The notes under the pieces were generated by a model that was not told where the DNA came from, made no database searches, and saw only the letters and a list, made by a program, of their open reading frames with translations. A stretch of 64,000 bases of DNA from Lingula anatina. Its lineage: Eukaryota > Brachiopoda > Lingulata > Lingulida > Lingulidae. Location of the stretch: positions 64,001 to 128,000 of the forward strand of contig NW_019775443.1 in NCBI RefSeq assembly GCF_001039355.2. The letters run 5' to 3'. Both the position numbers and the translations under genes were made by a program. Positions 12,567 through 26,998 of the stretch are shown one piece after another (the stretch's first letter is position 1; each line of letters starts with the position of its first letter).

Positions 12567-15497
12567 CGCACACTTTGCTGTATGTCCCTTTTTGCCCCAA
12601 GACACCATATCACAGGAATTGATTGATCTTAGATTGGGATCTTGTCATGGTTTGCCACCTTTGGTGATTGGATTCAAAATGAAACGGACATCTTGATTGC
12701 TTATGTTTCTCCACAGGGGAAGAGTTATTGATTGTGCATGCATGGTTACCGATTGAGGGACATTACTTATATTGATTGGCTACGATAACATTATCACCTG
12801 GATTTTGGAAGGATTGGAGATAATTGCGACGAGGGGATCTAAGTCACTGAAAGGAGCTTTCCGGATAAAACCTTAAACTGAAAACCAATCTTTGAATTCC
12901 ATCCTTCTCTTCTATAAACATATAGTATATATATGATTTGGCATCTGATGCTTTTCAATTTTGAAACAATCGTAAATGGCAAAGAAAAATAAAGAAAAAA
13001 AAAGATATGGATCATTTTAGGGGAAGAAAAAAGGGTAAGCGGAATTAAATGTCTGTCTGGTTTGATGCCAGAAATCCTAAGAAGATTAAAACCAAGATTA
13101 CATATTAAGTTGAAGGGCAGGTTTCTTCAAAAGCTGGCCTGTCTTATTTCTATTTTCTAAAAAAAAAAAAAAAGATTATTAAATTTTACATTTTATCCTT
13201 GTACATGTGTTAAATAGAATAGCCATCAATATTCATGCTGACTCAGAACGAGATTGAACATGAAACCCCGCCCTGAATCTTATTATGAATAAAGTCATCA
13301 AAGATTTGTGCAGATTCAATGATTCTTACAAGGAAAAGGTGCATAGTACTTCTGACCTCCATTTTTGTAATATTCCTTTGAGATCCAATTTCTGCTGATA
13401 TCCAGTTGTTAATTCACTTAGTTGTCTATTAAGTGAATACATCTTTTCTCTTATTGTTGAGTACATTATATTCTTGGTGTGTGTTTCGTGAAATAAAATG
13501 CTTGAAGGCTTTGTCACACAGTAATGTCTATACATTTATCAACATCGTTTTTGATTTTAAAAATATTTATTGACTCTTTTATGTATATTGGTTCCTGCTG
13601 CATGACTGATCTGAGTTTGTCACAGAGATGTCTGTACATTTATCAGCATTGCTTCCTGGGCAGAAATAGCTACATTGTTTTAGCTCCAGATGCAGAGATA
13701 TTACATTAAATTTTTTTTGCAAGAATATTTTGGCAGACAGGCCAGTCTGTAATTGATCTGGATTACTTCATGATTTGGGGTCAGAGTGCAGCATGTGACA
13801 GTTTAAAAAAAATGAAAAATATTCTGCACTGGTTGTGTGCTATAATCCCAAGGGCCCAAACCTTTCTAAATGTTGTGCAGAAGAATTGCCAATAAATGAT
13901 AAGTTATTTGTGGAGCTGAAGCAGGTTCCCAGTGGAAAGCTTACATTAGCATTGATAGTGAGTCTGTCTAGAAAATGGACCTCTAAGAATTGTCATATAG
14001 ATAACTGAGAGAAACAAGTGTATAGTTATATTGTGTGTCACTGTATCACTGTTTCTCATATACTTGAATGAGGAGGGGTGGGGAATCTGGTAGTGTCTGG
14101 TTGGTGGGGGTGGGGCATTGCAAATTAGTACTGTATGATGGTGACAAATGAGAGAAAAGAAAATTTTTTTTCTGTCACCAAGTATATTCGGCTATGAAAA
14201 TGTATGAAAGGGACAGTTGAGGTGAATATTGTTGTTTTCCAATGTTCCTCATTGATGCTATGACCCTGGACATGGCCTTATTCTCAGGACTGAAATGAAC
14301 TGTTAGCCATTGAAATATTGACTTATGATTGTTTTTTCACTTATATTCTGAAGCTGTTGAATAAATGAACTGTGGCTATGATAATATTTTCCAACATTGC
14401 CTTGACTAATATCTCAGGGATATGCAATTTCTGTGAAATATTAGAATTAACACCCTTTCCCAGAAGCACTTTTACTAAGTGAAAATACAAGAATTTTGTG
14501 TTATCATTCACTTATCTTAAAGAGGGTATTTCTGAATTTGGAGGTAGACAGAATGATGGTTGAAAAGAACTTGGTAGTCGTTGAGCACCCAGGATTATTT
14601 TCTGAAATTGTACATTTTTAGGACATTAGGTTGACCTTAATTTGTTTAGATTAAAGCCATCGGTGGATTATGATTGCAAAACATGACTAAAATCAATTAA
14701 AGAAGAGGAAAAATAGGTTCAGACACGATTCCCCCTGCTTGTTTGTATGTTAACACTTACTTATAGTGATGAAATTGGCAGCAGATGTAGAATAAATCTC
14801 TTCAGGGCAGATTTACTTTGGTAAACCATCTGCCATCATTTACATTTTCTAATTGCTTCTTAAAAGGGAAAGAGAGAGCACGTGACTAAAGAGGATATTT
14901 TTTACTGTTGTTGGGTATGCAGAACTGGCTGAATTATTACTGATATTGCATGATTCTTGGATATCTACACACAGTAAGTGGGCAGGAGGTCTGGTCTAGT
15001 AGGAATAGTGAGCCTTGAAGTCACTGGATTAATAGACCAGGGTTAACCTTTATATATTATGCATTTAAGGCCTTGATGTGTTTGAGGCTTCACATGCTGC
15101 CGGCATATAGTGGTTAATGTTGGTCTGTGTAGCTCTGGATACAAAATGCATGGCTGTTGTTTGATGTCTTCATACTGCAGGTATGTGGTGATGGATTTGC
15201 TTTGAATAATGGTTCATAATGGACTGATCTGACTGTCAGGTATTCAGGTGGGTTCTACATAAATCCCTGTGTGTAACAGGAATGGCTGTGTTCATTCTGT
15301 ATCACATGGCCTAGAATTGCTTCAGTCTTGAGTGCTAAACACCAATAGAGTAGGGCTGTTCACTTATGGTTATTATACATGTGCTACCTACTTGCTGTGG
15401 AAGAACTCGCATTGGAGCCAAAGAGACATTACTTTTCCAGATATCATTATCCATCATTGCTGTTCTCAACCTATAGGTGTTGGTGAGTCCTAGCAAG

Positions 15498-15539
15498 TTA
15501 TTATTATTTTATTATTATTATTTTTATTATTATTTTTTC
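15498..15539. repeat. (ATT)n trinucleotide repeat
   Basis: Run of TTATTATT units with T-rich interruptions. Confidence 0.8.
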
Positions 15540-16389
15540 ATTCAGTGATATCAGTTGGGGCTGGGAGGGGGGGGGAGGATGCAAGCTGAATGAACAACCT
15601 TTCCACAAGGCTAATGTTTCATTAAAATCAAATAAACTAGAAGACATTTTCTGTGGTATTTATGTTTTATGTGAGGGTTAGAAGTCTGTTTTTAGACGTG
15701 GTTTCTCATGGTTAGTGGTCCATTTCCAAGGGCGGCCTGAGACAGGAAAATTGTTAAAAGGTTTATGGCATAAGGCAGAAAAAAAATTTATAACAAAAAT
15801 GTTTTTTAAAACAGCATTATATACATGCTTCAGTTGGAAGTGATGCCATCACTTTATGTTGATTTCAGTTTGGACGGTACCATATTCAACTATTCTCATA
15901 CAATATAGATAAAAACTGATGTACAATCTAATATTGCAGTCAAGAGTGGCTATCAAAATAGCTTTATAGTGTACAATGTGAGATATTTTACCAGAAATAC
16001 ATATCCTGCAAGACTTATTGACTGATGTTGCAGTTATCAAATGAATCTTTCCTCTATTCTGTCGAGATAATATTTGTCGAAGTGTTGCTTCTCTTTGAAG
16101 CTTTTGCATTGCATTGACTTATTCAAGGCTTTAAAAGCTTTTAAAGTTTCAATATAGCTTAATTCTTTGACAGCCTGTAAAGGGGAGTTCCACCAAACCG
16201 TCTATTCCATCCCCCCCCCCTCCCCACCGCTTTTTTTTTTTTTATTATTATTTCATAAGGTCTGGAATTTCAGATTAAAGTAACTTGTAATGAGCTACAT
16301 AGCACACACTACAGTGTCTTCAGTTGTGTTTCCCAGCATGTCATCTGCTATTGGTTAGGTCACCTCAGCCAGTCTAATCTGAATACAGA

Positions 16390-16610
16390 GACCTGGTTGG
16401 GACAATACAGGGATAAGATGTAATCAATATAGGGACCTGGCTGGGACAAAACAGGGATCTGATGTAATTAATATAGGGACCTGGCTGGGACAGAACAGGG
16501 ACCAAATATAGTCAATGCACAGATCTGGCTGGGACAGAACAGGGATCAAATGTAGTCAATGCACAGACCTGACTGGGACAGAACAGGGATAAGGGGATAA
16601 GATGTAATCA
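16390..16610 (+). repeat. 44-bp minisatellite, 5 copies
   Basis: The phrase GACCTGG(C/T)TGGGACA begins at 16390, 16434, 16478, 16522 and 16566, an exact 44-bp period. Each unit continues with an ACAGGGAT(A/C)-like core and a GTA(A/G)TCAAT-like tail. The units differ by a few substitutions each. The last copy contains an 8-bp direct duplication (GGGATAAG twice) and then decays. No coding frame runs through it. Confidence 0.93.
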
Positions 16611-16617
16611 GACGTCC

Positions 16618-19600
16618 TGCTAAGATGAGTTACACAGAGAGAGATGGCTAAATAAGACACATATTACTTTGATCTATCAGTGAATGAAGACCTGTCCACT
16701 AGATTCTTGGTTAATTCTCACGAAAAGTCTTTTTGGTTTTCCTAAATTCTCCAATCAATTTGTTGATCACAGGTCTCTTGTATAAAAATATTTGACAGAG
16801 GTGATTCCTTTTTAAAATCTATTGCATGTAGGTCATATACTATAAGATTTAAACCCCTATATGAATAATATTAATTTGTCTGTACTTATTAATTTACATG
16901 AACTAATTGCTGGAACTGGTATGATGAAACTTCTTTGAAAGGGAACCATTTTGGTTTGTGTTTCTTACTGTGGAAATTCAGCTTTGGTAAACAGGTTCAA
17001 CAACTGCATGGATCCAAAACCAAATTCAGATTGACCTGCAGGTGATCTCTCTTCCTTTCTCCCAAGTCACCAGGGAGAGGTAGCTGCCAGGATAATCTAT
17101 TAGACCAAGGTCAGGGTGTAGATGTGACAATACGCTGAAGGCCAGTATAAGAGTTTTGTAAACTCTGGCTGGACTGGCTCAGTCAACTGGGAGAAGAAAT
17201 TGTAGCTGTTTATTGGTTAGAATTTGATTATTGATAATTGGGTTAAAGGCTTTCTTTAGTAACACTGGGGTTAATGTTCTTTTGGAATTTCTCCTATTAA
17301 TGAAAGATTTTTATCTTATGCAGTCTCAAATGGATAGTTTATTGATTAGAAAAAGAAACAAAAATGGCAATTCCAAATCATTTTTTTTTTCAAAGTCACA
17401 GTAAATTGGAATGCTTTTCACCTTATGTTATCACGAAAACTACTTAACCCAAGGCAAGGGCACACACTGGCAGGTATGTCAGCACTTTGACTTCTCAGCA
17501 ACTGTGATATATGGGAATTGGCTGGCTGACAGGTTGAGGGAGAAAGGGGATGGGGGGGATAGAATGAGAGAAAAAAAGAACTGTCAAACTGACCAGGATA
17601 ATTTATAACTCACATAAGATTCCATTTACAACCTTAATTAAGCATCTGTAAGGTTAACTACTTTCCAAGGTGCTCTCTGATGTGGATATTGTATGGTTGA
17701 TAGCTAGAGCTCTGCAGTTTTGCTTGGAGCCAGCATACTACGCGCCACATGTGTACAAGTATTTCAGATTTGCATAATGTTATTTCATGCAGAACATATC
17801 TAGTTTTGGCACGGAAGTGGAAAGACAGTTGACGACTTTTTTTTAAAGAAATGCTTGCCATTTTGGTAGAGAAAAGAGAATATTATTAAGGAAGCAGCTT
17901 TATTTATAGGTATGTTTTACAAATCATTTTTGTATATTTTTAAGCCAAATGTTGAATGTCAAGGTAAATATACCAAATAAGATGTTTTTTTAGATTAATA
18001 TTATGAAGGACTGGAAGCTGATACATGTGTTTCCCTTATTAAATCAAATATTCAAGGTAGAGTGATGTTCAATGTATACATAATTTGTACAGAATACTTT
18101 AACCATATAGTTGTTTGTTTTCCCAAAGGTATTTTACAAATAGCATTTATTTGCAGAATAATGTAGACAATTGTTTTCTAATTTAAATTGCAAATCAGAT
18201 TTTTTTGTTGGCAGTTTCCTGACCCCCAGCAGTACATCAACTGAGCCATTTTTTTTCAAGTTTGGAAAAAGTTAAGTCTGGATTTAGAAAAAATTACTGA
18301 AGTCAAAGATGCAGATAGGAACAGTGTATGTTTTAATATTTCTAACTACGCATGCTATTTTGTTGATTTGTAGATTAGATTTATACTTGATAAGTCTAAA
18401 TTATGGCTGCGTTCCTCGTACAGTCAGGACCCCCAGTCAACACATTTACTGTGCTCTACATTTAAGAGTCCCTCAATATGTTCCACCTGGATGAGAAATG
18501 AGTGGTCAACGCCCTGTCTCTGAGTTACTCCACTGTCTGACAGGATACAATGTCTCAGATGATGTAGCATCCATAGAACATATTAAGGTGACATTATAGA
18601 CGCTCACAGACTTCAAAGTACCCTCCCTGTTATTATGTAGATGGCTGCTGTTCCAGCTACCTCCCCCCTGATCTCCCACCCACTGACCACTAAGCACGAC
18701 ATGCATTGAACCGGAAATTACACATCTAAAGGGAGGCTGTGTATTGTTATGTGGCCCCTCCAATAACAGGTCCCATACAGGAGTAGTAGTCATTTTGTTT
18801 TAGCTGTTGCATAACACTGTTGGAGACTTGTGCATTTTGAAAAGTAGACCGTGTCACTTCAGGTGTTGGGATATCTTCAAGGACAGCTTAGCAGAGCCGG
18901 CGACAGTAACTCAGTATATTTATTCTCTCTCTCTCTGTGAGTATAAGAATTATTTTTCTTTAATGGGGTTGTTTATCTGCTTGGATTAAGGAGCACCAGG
19001 TGAAAGTTTATGTGGTCATGTATGGCAGCCCTTCATTGTACATGTGCAAGGGAAGCTGGCACATGTACCCTCAGTGGTAAGGCTGTGGTGGTGAGCTATG
19101 GGTTGTTACAGGTTTGTCAAATAAACTATGGATCAGATGGGGGAATTCTCATCTCTGAGACTGACAACTGCTCATGTCATGTTAAGGCAGTAAAGCATTA
19201 GTATTTGTAAGGGTTATTTTGTGTCACATGGTTTTCAGGCATGTTTTCAGCCATGTTGGGTTAACTGTATCCTCGTCTCAGTCTGATTATGTTAAGCTCA
19301 CCGAAGATGGCCAATGTAACCCTCTGTCTTAACAACAAATTATTGGATACTGAGGGATTTAATCCATTGTCTGATGTCAAGATTATTATTATTACATAGA
19401 TTTCTGTGAACCGAGCCAGCAAAAGTGGTTTGCACCAAAAAGAGCAGACCTAACTTTATTGTAAGTGCTCCTGCTTTCAGTACTCTGGCATTCGATCACT
19501 TAGTGACATCAGAATACATGTATGAAAGGGTTAGTAGTAGCTTACAGGCAACAAAGTAAAATGTATGCTAAATTCTGTCGTGCTTTAAATCCCTCAGCAA

Positions 19601-22600
19601 GGTCCTTGAGCAGTCATACTAATGTAGGAGCAGTGTAGACCCACGTAATTAGCAGATTTTTTATAGCATTAACTATGCTTTGTATTGAACCATTTGGAAC
19701 ACAGATGCTTTTGTGCTGTTTGGAGAAAGAAGAAATTTAGTGATATGTTGGTGTCAAATCTCAATGAAGTGTAAACTGATAGGTGGTAGTAGAGCTTGAT
19801 GCCATATTTACATAGATTAACTATGTATCAGTCCCCCTCTAATTGTTCTCCTGAATAATTCAGGTGATCACAACATTCCTGGAGGTATTTTGACAATTTG
19901 CTGAAGACCTAATGACCATTTTCCTGTCCCCATTAATTAAGTTAACGAGAGTGTGGAGAACTTGAGGGCATTGAGGACAGAAATGTATATACCCTGAAGT
20001 TGACAAATTAAATCAGGTGCCATATTGTGCTTGTGCAGCTTCCTATCTGTTAAATTAGCCAGGTAATTTATTCAAACCAGAAATCTTGTGTAGGATCTGA
20101 TACACACCTTGGCCTTTTACAAAAAATGTGAGAGTGAATATTGAGTGAAAGCCTAGCATTTGAACTGGGAAGCCTACCAGGGAACCTTTAGAGTAAGAAC
20201 ATGATTGAAAGAACTACGTAGTATTCTGTGGCAACTCAAGTATGGGCTGGAGTTGGCACTGGTATAATAGAAAAAAAACAAAACACTTGTATTTGTCTAT
20301 GGTATTGTGGCCTGTTATAAGAGGCAGATCAGCACCTTTTGTACATACAGATGTTGATAAGCTTTCTTATTGGTAACATGAGTTTCTCTGCACAACAGTA
20401 TAGGTTGCATATTTTCCTAGTGAGACATAATAAAGGTGAGATGATCTGTAGAATTGTTACACCTTACTATTATGGTATGAATGGCTGCAGGCTGAGCCAA
20501 AAATACCACAGATGAAGTTAATTTGACTTCAAATTAGTATGCACTGCATCATCTCCAACATCAAACCATATACTTTGTGGCGATTCCGACTTCACAGGTA
20601 GCCATTGACTGGAAGATTATGTTGTTAAGACCCGCATTGGAATTGCACAATAGCTGGGATCCTTTTTCACAAAAGAACTTGGGTCAAAAGTTGGTCATAA
20701 TTTTAAGTCGTCTTTCACCCAGGATAAAACAGAGCACTAGTCCATTTCATTGTGGATTTAAACCCCGTGCCATAAATGTAATTTAAATGTTTTGGACCAA
20801 CAGGTGCCTTCTTTGGGTGAACCATTATTGATTTGTCTCTGATCAAAAATGACTTTAAATGACTTAAGTTGAAATGTGGATAGCAGACACATTAAACAAT
20901 TATAATATTTCATATTTTATTTTGATCCAAATGATTCGAGGTTACTTACCTGACTAACAGTTATCCAGGTGATACCTTATTGGGACATGATATAGTGTAA
21001 CTGTCAAAACAGAGCAAAAAATAAAAAATAAAAAGAAAGATTTTTCAGTCATATTTGAAAGGAAGATGAAATTTTAGATGAGATGTGCGCATCTTTCAAG
21101 GAAACAACTTTTATGAAATGTTGTGAAGAGAACACATTCTTTCCACTCTGTAATCACAAGCTGGACCTGAGGACCTTAACCTTGCTTAATTTCTATCCAC
21201 TATGTAACAGCTAGGGTTAGCTTTTAGAAGCCATTAGTGCATACAGTGTGCAACAGTGCATCCATCTATCCAATCTATCATAATTCCACCTGCATGAATG
21301 TGGGGCCATGATAACCCTAGTACCAGGTAGCAGCCATTCAAAGCAGTCTCTCATGGTTTAAATGGTGTATCTACTGGGATTCTGGCCATTTAGATTATGT
21401 CTCAGAAATACCTGGTGTTTGACGAACTGGGAACAGATTGAGGCTGGTTTCAAGGTGTGCTTTTACAATGTGGTTCAGTGCAACGCTGCGTAAAACATGA
21501 ATTATTGTGGTTTTAAGTCAAAAACAGATTATGAAGAAGTTTAAATCGTGTAGATTGTGAAGTATGTATACCTTGAAGACAAACAAGCCGGAACAAAAGT
21601 CTTTTATATATGTTTATTATTTGTTTTGCCATCTGTGCAGTGTGGACAAAAGTGATTTATGTGCCAAGATTGTATATAAAAATATTCCTTTATTTTACTA
21701 GTGTTTTATACAGGGTGTCGCAGCATTGATGGTGAATACAGGCCCTTTTTACAGATGATCTTATGACATATGGTATATGTTACGTGTTTCTGAAAATGAT
21801 CCATTATATATGTATTTATCTGAATTATTTATTCCGAGTGCTCAATACGGGTTTCTGTTTGATAATTTGATGCACATAGCAGAATATGTTCACAGAGAAT
21901 ATTTTATCTGATTTCACTACTTATATTTATTACCAAACTTTCAACCAAATAGACAGCGGAAAAAAGATAGAAGCTAGGTTATTTACAAGAGAAAAGGTTA
22001 TTTGCTGATAGGGCTTTACTCCTTTAATAGGAGGTCATTCAACCATAACATGGATTTTGACTTTGCTGTGGTCACAGAATTTATTGATCTCCAGCAAAAT
22101 GCCCCCTCCTCCTTCATTTCTATTTAAAGGAAGGAGGTTAGATCTTGGGATGAATAGAAGTTAGCTGAGAAAGATTTAGAGCATCAATATGGTAGCATTA
22201 TTGACCCACCAGAATGCCCCTCAGAAAAGCTTAATTTGAATGGAAATCAATGATGTGACGGTCTAAACCACCAAATTGCCCATGCAGATAAGGAATTACT
22301 TTTGATAGATTCTGTCCATAGTCCCCTTAAATATCATGTTCATGTGGATTTATTGCTCCTGAATGATTTAATCTTAATAGCAGATGTATTATAGGAGGTT
22401 TATGTAAACTTGGAGAGCATGTGGAAATCCCACAAGTTATACAAGAGCCCTGCATTGGGCCAGTCAGGGTTCAGAGTCAAGAAGTGCCACGCCTCTGTAA
22501 TCAAGAAGTTAAAGTAGTGACCCAGAATTTTCTTACTTAGCCCTGAGGCATTCTCAAGTTTACCCAGCTGTATCCATTGCCTTGGGATATTGTTATACAC

Positions 22601-25600
22601 TGCTTGGTTTGTCTCAGTTAGTTGTTTTCCCCATCATTCAAGCATTGAAAGGATCTTGTAATTACCTGTACTAATTATGTTTATAGCAGGAGAGCTAATT
22701 AGGTAGTCATCTGAATGCTAATTGCACTCTTATCACCAAGTTCTGACATTGATATTTCTGGCTGAGGTGAAAGATCTTGAATCAGCAGTCACCATGGTAG
22801 ATTCACACTGCTGATATTTTAATTGATCACACTATTGTCAGTGTCATGTGTCAATTACCGTCTGGCTTTGAAGTGTGTAGTACACTATTGTCATATACCA
22901 GCAAGCCTGTGGAAAAGAAATACTGTGCAGCACTTGGATGAATAATTAATCATTTGTATCTGTAGAATTTCTTAACATTCTTAACAAGTTTTCTGGAAAA
23001 GACTGGCTGCTAGTGACATAGGAAAACAGCTGGTAAAAAATAGACGTTTGTCTTTGGATTGGCAGTAATTGCAGTTTTTGCTTCTGGATTCTGTTAACTT
23101 GGTAGTAAGGTAAGCAACATTATGTGTACTATTTTCTCTTTCAGTTCAATTTGCATTAATTTGCTTATAAGTTTGCATTCTTTGTGAGATGCAATTTAGT
23201 TGGCTTAAATTCCTAGTAGTCTTTGCTGAGAGAGATTTTCCACTTAAATCATTTTGTGAGATGGTCTCATTGTCACCATAATGGCCTTACCACTGTGACT
23301 GGGACCCACCTCTCCTCAAGGCCAAAATTGCCTACTGGAGAAATAAATTGAGCATGGAATATTGAGAAGTGACTTATGGATAATGTGTTTAATCTAAAAC
23401 CACCAGCATTTCTGTAACCACAGAGCAGTAAATTTTAAATGAAAGACAGGCCTCTAGGCAAGGGGGTTTAGGGGGTTGGAAGGAACTGCCCTTTTGGCTA
23501 GGAAAGGCTCCTCAGCTGTCTCAAATATTTGAGCTGATTTCTGTGCCATTTCTCAAGTTTGTTAAACTAAAGTAGTAAAAAGGTCTACTTTCTTGGCAAA
23601 AGACCCTGCCCCTCTTTTAAATTGCTATCCTTAGCAAAATATCAGGCTTGAAGTAAACTTTTTTTCGCAAATTTGCACAAAGATATTTTATATTCTAACA
23701 AATTCACTGCAAATTAGCACCAATACAATTTTTTTTTTGTAAACTCCTTGATGCAAACTTTATGGTTGCTAAGGGTAGCTACAGCCCTGTTAGAAGCAAT
23801 GGTTGGATACTTTCTCTTCAAAGTTTTAGCTTATTGTAGAGGTTATCCTGTTTAAAATGCATATTTGTATCTTGGAGCTCATAGAATTTTAAATCATAAT
23901 CAGCAAAACTTTGCAGAGGTAAGAACCTTAACATGGTATTAATATTTTCTTAATTTTTCTTTGAAATTTTTAATGACTTAGGGAGCAAGGGGGGGGGTAT
24001 CACATATACTCAGTAAAAGATTTTTTTAGATTATGATTTATTTTAAAGGGACATAGGTTATAGCCCATCAATAAAACAATGTTTCCTAAATAATATATGT
24101 ACATATATGTTTGTATGTGTTCCTATGTATAACAGGGAGAAAACACTGAACAACTGGATTAAGCTTTGGGTCTTCTATATAAATACCAGTCAATATCCAA
24201 AATATTACTTCTTATTCTTCATGAAACCATCTGTTTTCTTGATTCAAGCCTTTGGGGACTGGTCAGTCTTAATGATATTAGCTCTGGAACACAGAAATGA
24301 GCTTCTTTCTGCCTGATTTGACAGGGTTAACAGTTGGTTTGTGAATTGATAATGCATGGTTTGATTCATTGATTCCTGTGCCAAGTGGGTGAGATGTAAT
24401 AAGCAGTGTTACTTGTCATTAAATCATTACAGAGCAGTAAAACATTTCTTTAGCAAAATGAATAGTAATTGTGCGGAAGTGTAGGTGTGCATAAAGTGAC
24501 AAGATACTCTTATTTTACCATCTTGTAACATGATTGCCTACTTTTGTAAGCATCTTCAACTATGCCTTGTAGTGCTGTTTTTGCAAATCCATTTGATGTT
24601 GTTACATGTCTACGCTGTTGGAGCTTTTTTATTTTACATCCACGAGAAGATCATCAGTTGGCCAAATGTGCATATTGATGGTGTTAGGGACCTGATCATT
24701 TTTGATTTGATCATTGACACTGGTGTCATTTGTAAGAGAATATCAAAATCATGTGGTTGAACCATGTTTTTCCAAGAGCACAAGGAAAAAAATCAATGCT
24801 AATTGCAAAACAATGTTAAGAGGAGAATAAATGGAATTAGTTTCAGTAAAGTACTCTGCAATTCTGCATAATGGGATATTTTTGTTTATTACAGCTAATA
24901 GACATCAATCAGTGCCTTCGTTAACTTACAGTCAAGTCTATAAACCATTTGGAAGCTACTTCTGTCTTGCAAGATATCCGCTTAAAAGAATCTTACCATT
25001 GCATGAAGGAACTATGTTACATGTAACTACTCAAAGAACTAGATTAATCCAACATAAGAGGGATTAATTTATCTGTCTGTCTTCATGTCGGCTTGATTAT
25101 CAACCAAGAAGCTCCCAAGTTGATAATCATTTCAGTCTTCAAATGTAATAAACTCACTTTGTCTTGAAGTAATGTAAATGTGAAAACCACATTTTGATCT
25201 TAAAATGTGCAAGTTTTAGTGGGTAGTATGGTGATTATATTGAACATTTGTGTTTGATGTTCTTTATTTATAAGTAAGCCAACACAGCATTAGAGCACAA
25301 TCCCTGGTATGATGTATTGGATAAATTTGCTCATACAATAAGATGTGGAAAAAAATGAAGAAAAAATCAATTTATGAACATGTTACATGTTTGAGAAGTA
25401 CTCTATCACCATTGAATGGACTGACTCTTAATGTAACAGGTGTTTTTATAAATGTGCGCATGACCAGGAGCAGGTAGACATAATTTTAGAACACCAAGTA
25501 TGCATATTAATGGCATTAAGTATTGATCCTATTTGCATGTAAGCTAATATGACATATCATCATTAGGGTCACTCAGCAATTTGAAATTTTCTTAATCATT

Positions 25601-25791
25601 AATGCATGCATCTAATTGCTAATGGTGTTTTGATATTCATTTGATAAAGCATTAGAACAAATAATCATTGGTGAGCTAAAGGTAGGTCTCATCTGAGAAT
25701 TTTTACCTGTTATGCAGCTAAACAGGTCTGTAGGTGGTTAGGTTTTCTCAGGCAAAAACCCTGGTTTTTCCTGAGGTCTAATATTTGCCTG
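16618..25791. other. Non-coding stretch, nothing recognised
   Basis: Unique AT-rich sequence. Open frames of up to about 95 codons on both strands (for example 18506-18793 minus) have no recognisable domain, and several overlap one another on opposite strands, as expected by chance. A short G10 run lies near 23989-23998. No RNA gene or transposon protein is recognised. Confidence 0.55.
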
Positions 25792-26024
25792 AAGCCTAGG
25801 TCCCAACTACGTTTTGGACGCACAGTTTTTTAGATTCCTTGCGTCCAGCCAGGATGTAGCTAGATCGCACGTAGCAGCTGTCGATCAAGTTTCTACGTGC
25901 TGTTTGTGTCCTCCAAAAGTCGCACGATGGACATGCTCCTCACGCACAAACTCCCACATTTTCCCCATTTTTTTGGCCGTAGACCACACGTAGCAGCCCG
26001 TACATTCGGTTAGGACCTAGGCTT
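25792..26024. mobile_element. Small inverted-repeat (MITE-like) element
   Basis: Both ends carry the same 12-bp inverted sequence, AAGCCTAGGTCC at 25792 and GGACCTAGGCTT ending at 26024; the similarity continues inward with mismatches. The interior is richer in G+C and CpG than its surroundings. It holds two related words, GCACGTAGCAGC near 25867 and CACACGTAGCAGC near 25985. At 233 bp with no open frame it fits a non-autonomous DNA transposon. Target-site duplication is unclear because the end is itself partly palindromic (CCTAGG). Confidence 0.65.
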
Positions 26025-26952
26025 TAACAATCTAGAAAAATAAGAAGAAAAAAAACTTTAACCCAAAGTCCCCCATTCTTTCAGGTTCTACAGGGACGCT
26101 CTGTCAGGAAAGTGGACAGGGTGTGAGATTTTGTTTTTGAGATAATAGATAAGATTATGATTGGGGACAATTATTCAAAACATATTATCTGTTAAAAAAT
26201 TTTTTAAAGTATCAATTGCCCTTAATTAAGTGCAACAAGAAATGGTTTATGTGCTTTGAGATAAGAATGTGTGTTTGTAATCTTACACTTTGTCTTTTTA
26301 ACAGTATTATACCATTAGTCCAGCTTTCACATCGGCTATTTTTGATATGTAAATTCATTTAGCAAATGGGTATCCATAGTAATAAAAAAGGACATCTTAA
26401 TTTACGTTGATAGCAAAGTGTTTATATGTATGTGTCTGTATTTACGCCAGATGCCATCACTTTTCACCTCTGAACATCACCAGAAAACCTGTGACATAGT
26501 TACCGCCATCTATCACCCAGTTACTTAAATGTTTAATCTGTCTGATGCAGGATGTGTAAGAAAGGTGTGGAAAACAAATATAAGAAACAAGGCAATACGG
26601 TATGTGGTTTTTGATAAAACAAGAGGATGCTTTTATGAAATACGCTGAAAGTACTTTTTGGCAAATGCATTCCGTTCCTAGACTGTATTTACACAATAAA
26701 ATGACATGTTAAGAAAAAGGCATATAATGAATTATCTAAATGGCTTTGTATAACTTCACTGGCAGATGATTATTTGTATCATGATAGTTGATATGTAACA
26801 GAGCTCGGCAGCTGAATAACACAAATGGTGTTAGGAACAGTAGGTGAAGAACACCAGGTGGATATGGCTCAGGAATATTGATTGGTGAGAATTTATACAC
26901 CTACGACAGTGACAAGATACCTGTAGAGGTGACATCTCTATTCCTCTGGCGT

Positions 26953-26998
26953 CAGACAGACAGGCAGACACACAGACAGCCAGGCAAGCAGGCAGGCT
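26953..26998. repeat. CAGA/CAGG-rich simple repeat
   Basis: Tandem tetranucleotide-like units CAGA, CAGG and CAAG, imperfect. Confidence 0.75.

Larger units (their letters stand above)
11458..16389. other. Non-coding stretch with simple repeats
   Basis: No gene recognised. It holds a degenerate TG/CG-rich run (about 12517-12566), an A15 tract (13159-13173), two G-rich patches (14074-14115 and about 15557-15580), an ATT-rich tract (15498-15539), an 18-bp perfect palindrome of CTTTAAAAG and its complement (16129-16146), and a C10 run followed by T13 (16211-16243). The short open frames show nothing protein-like. Confidence 0.6.

Noticed and set aside
18506-18793. 95-codon minus-strand frame
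   Set aside because: No domain, no splice or start context support, and surrounding frames are equally long on other strands.
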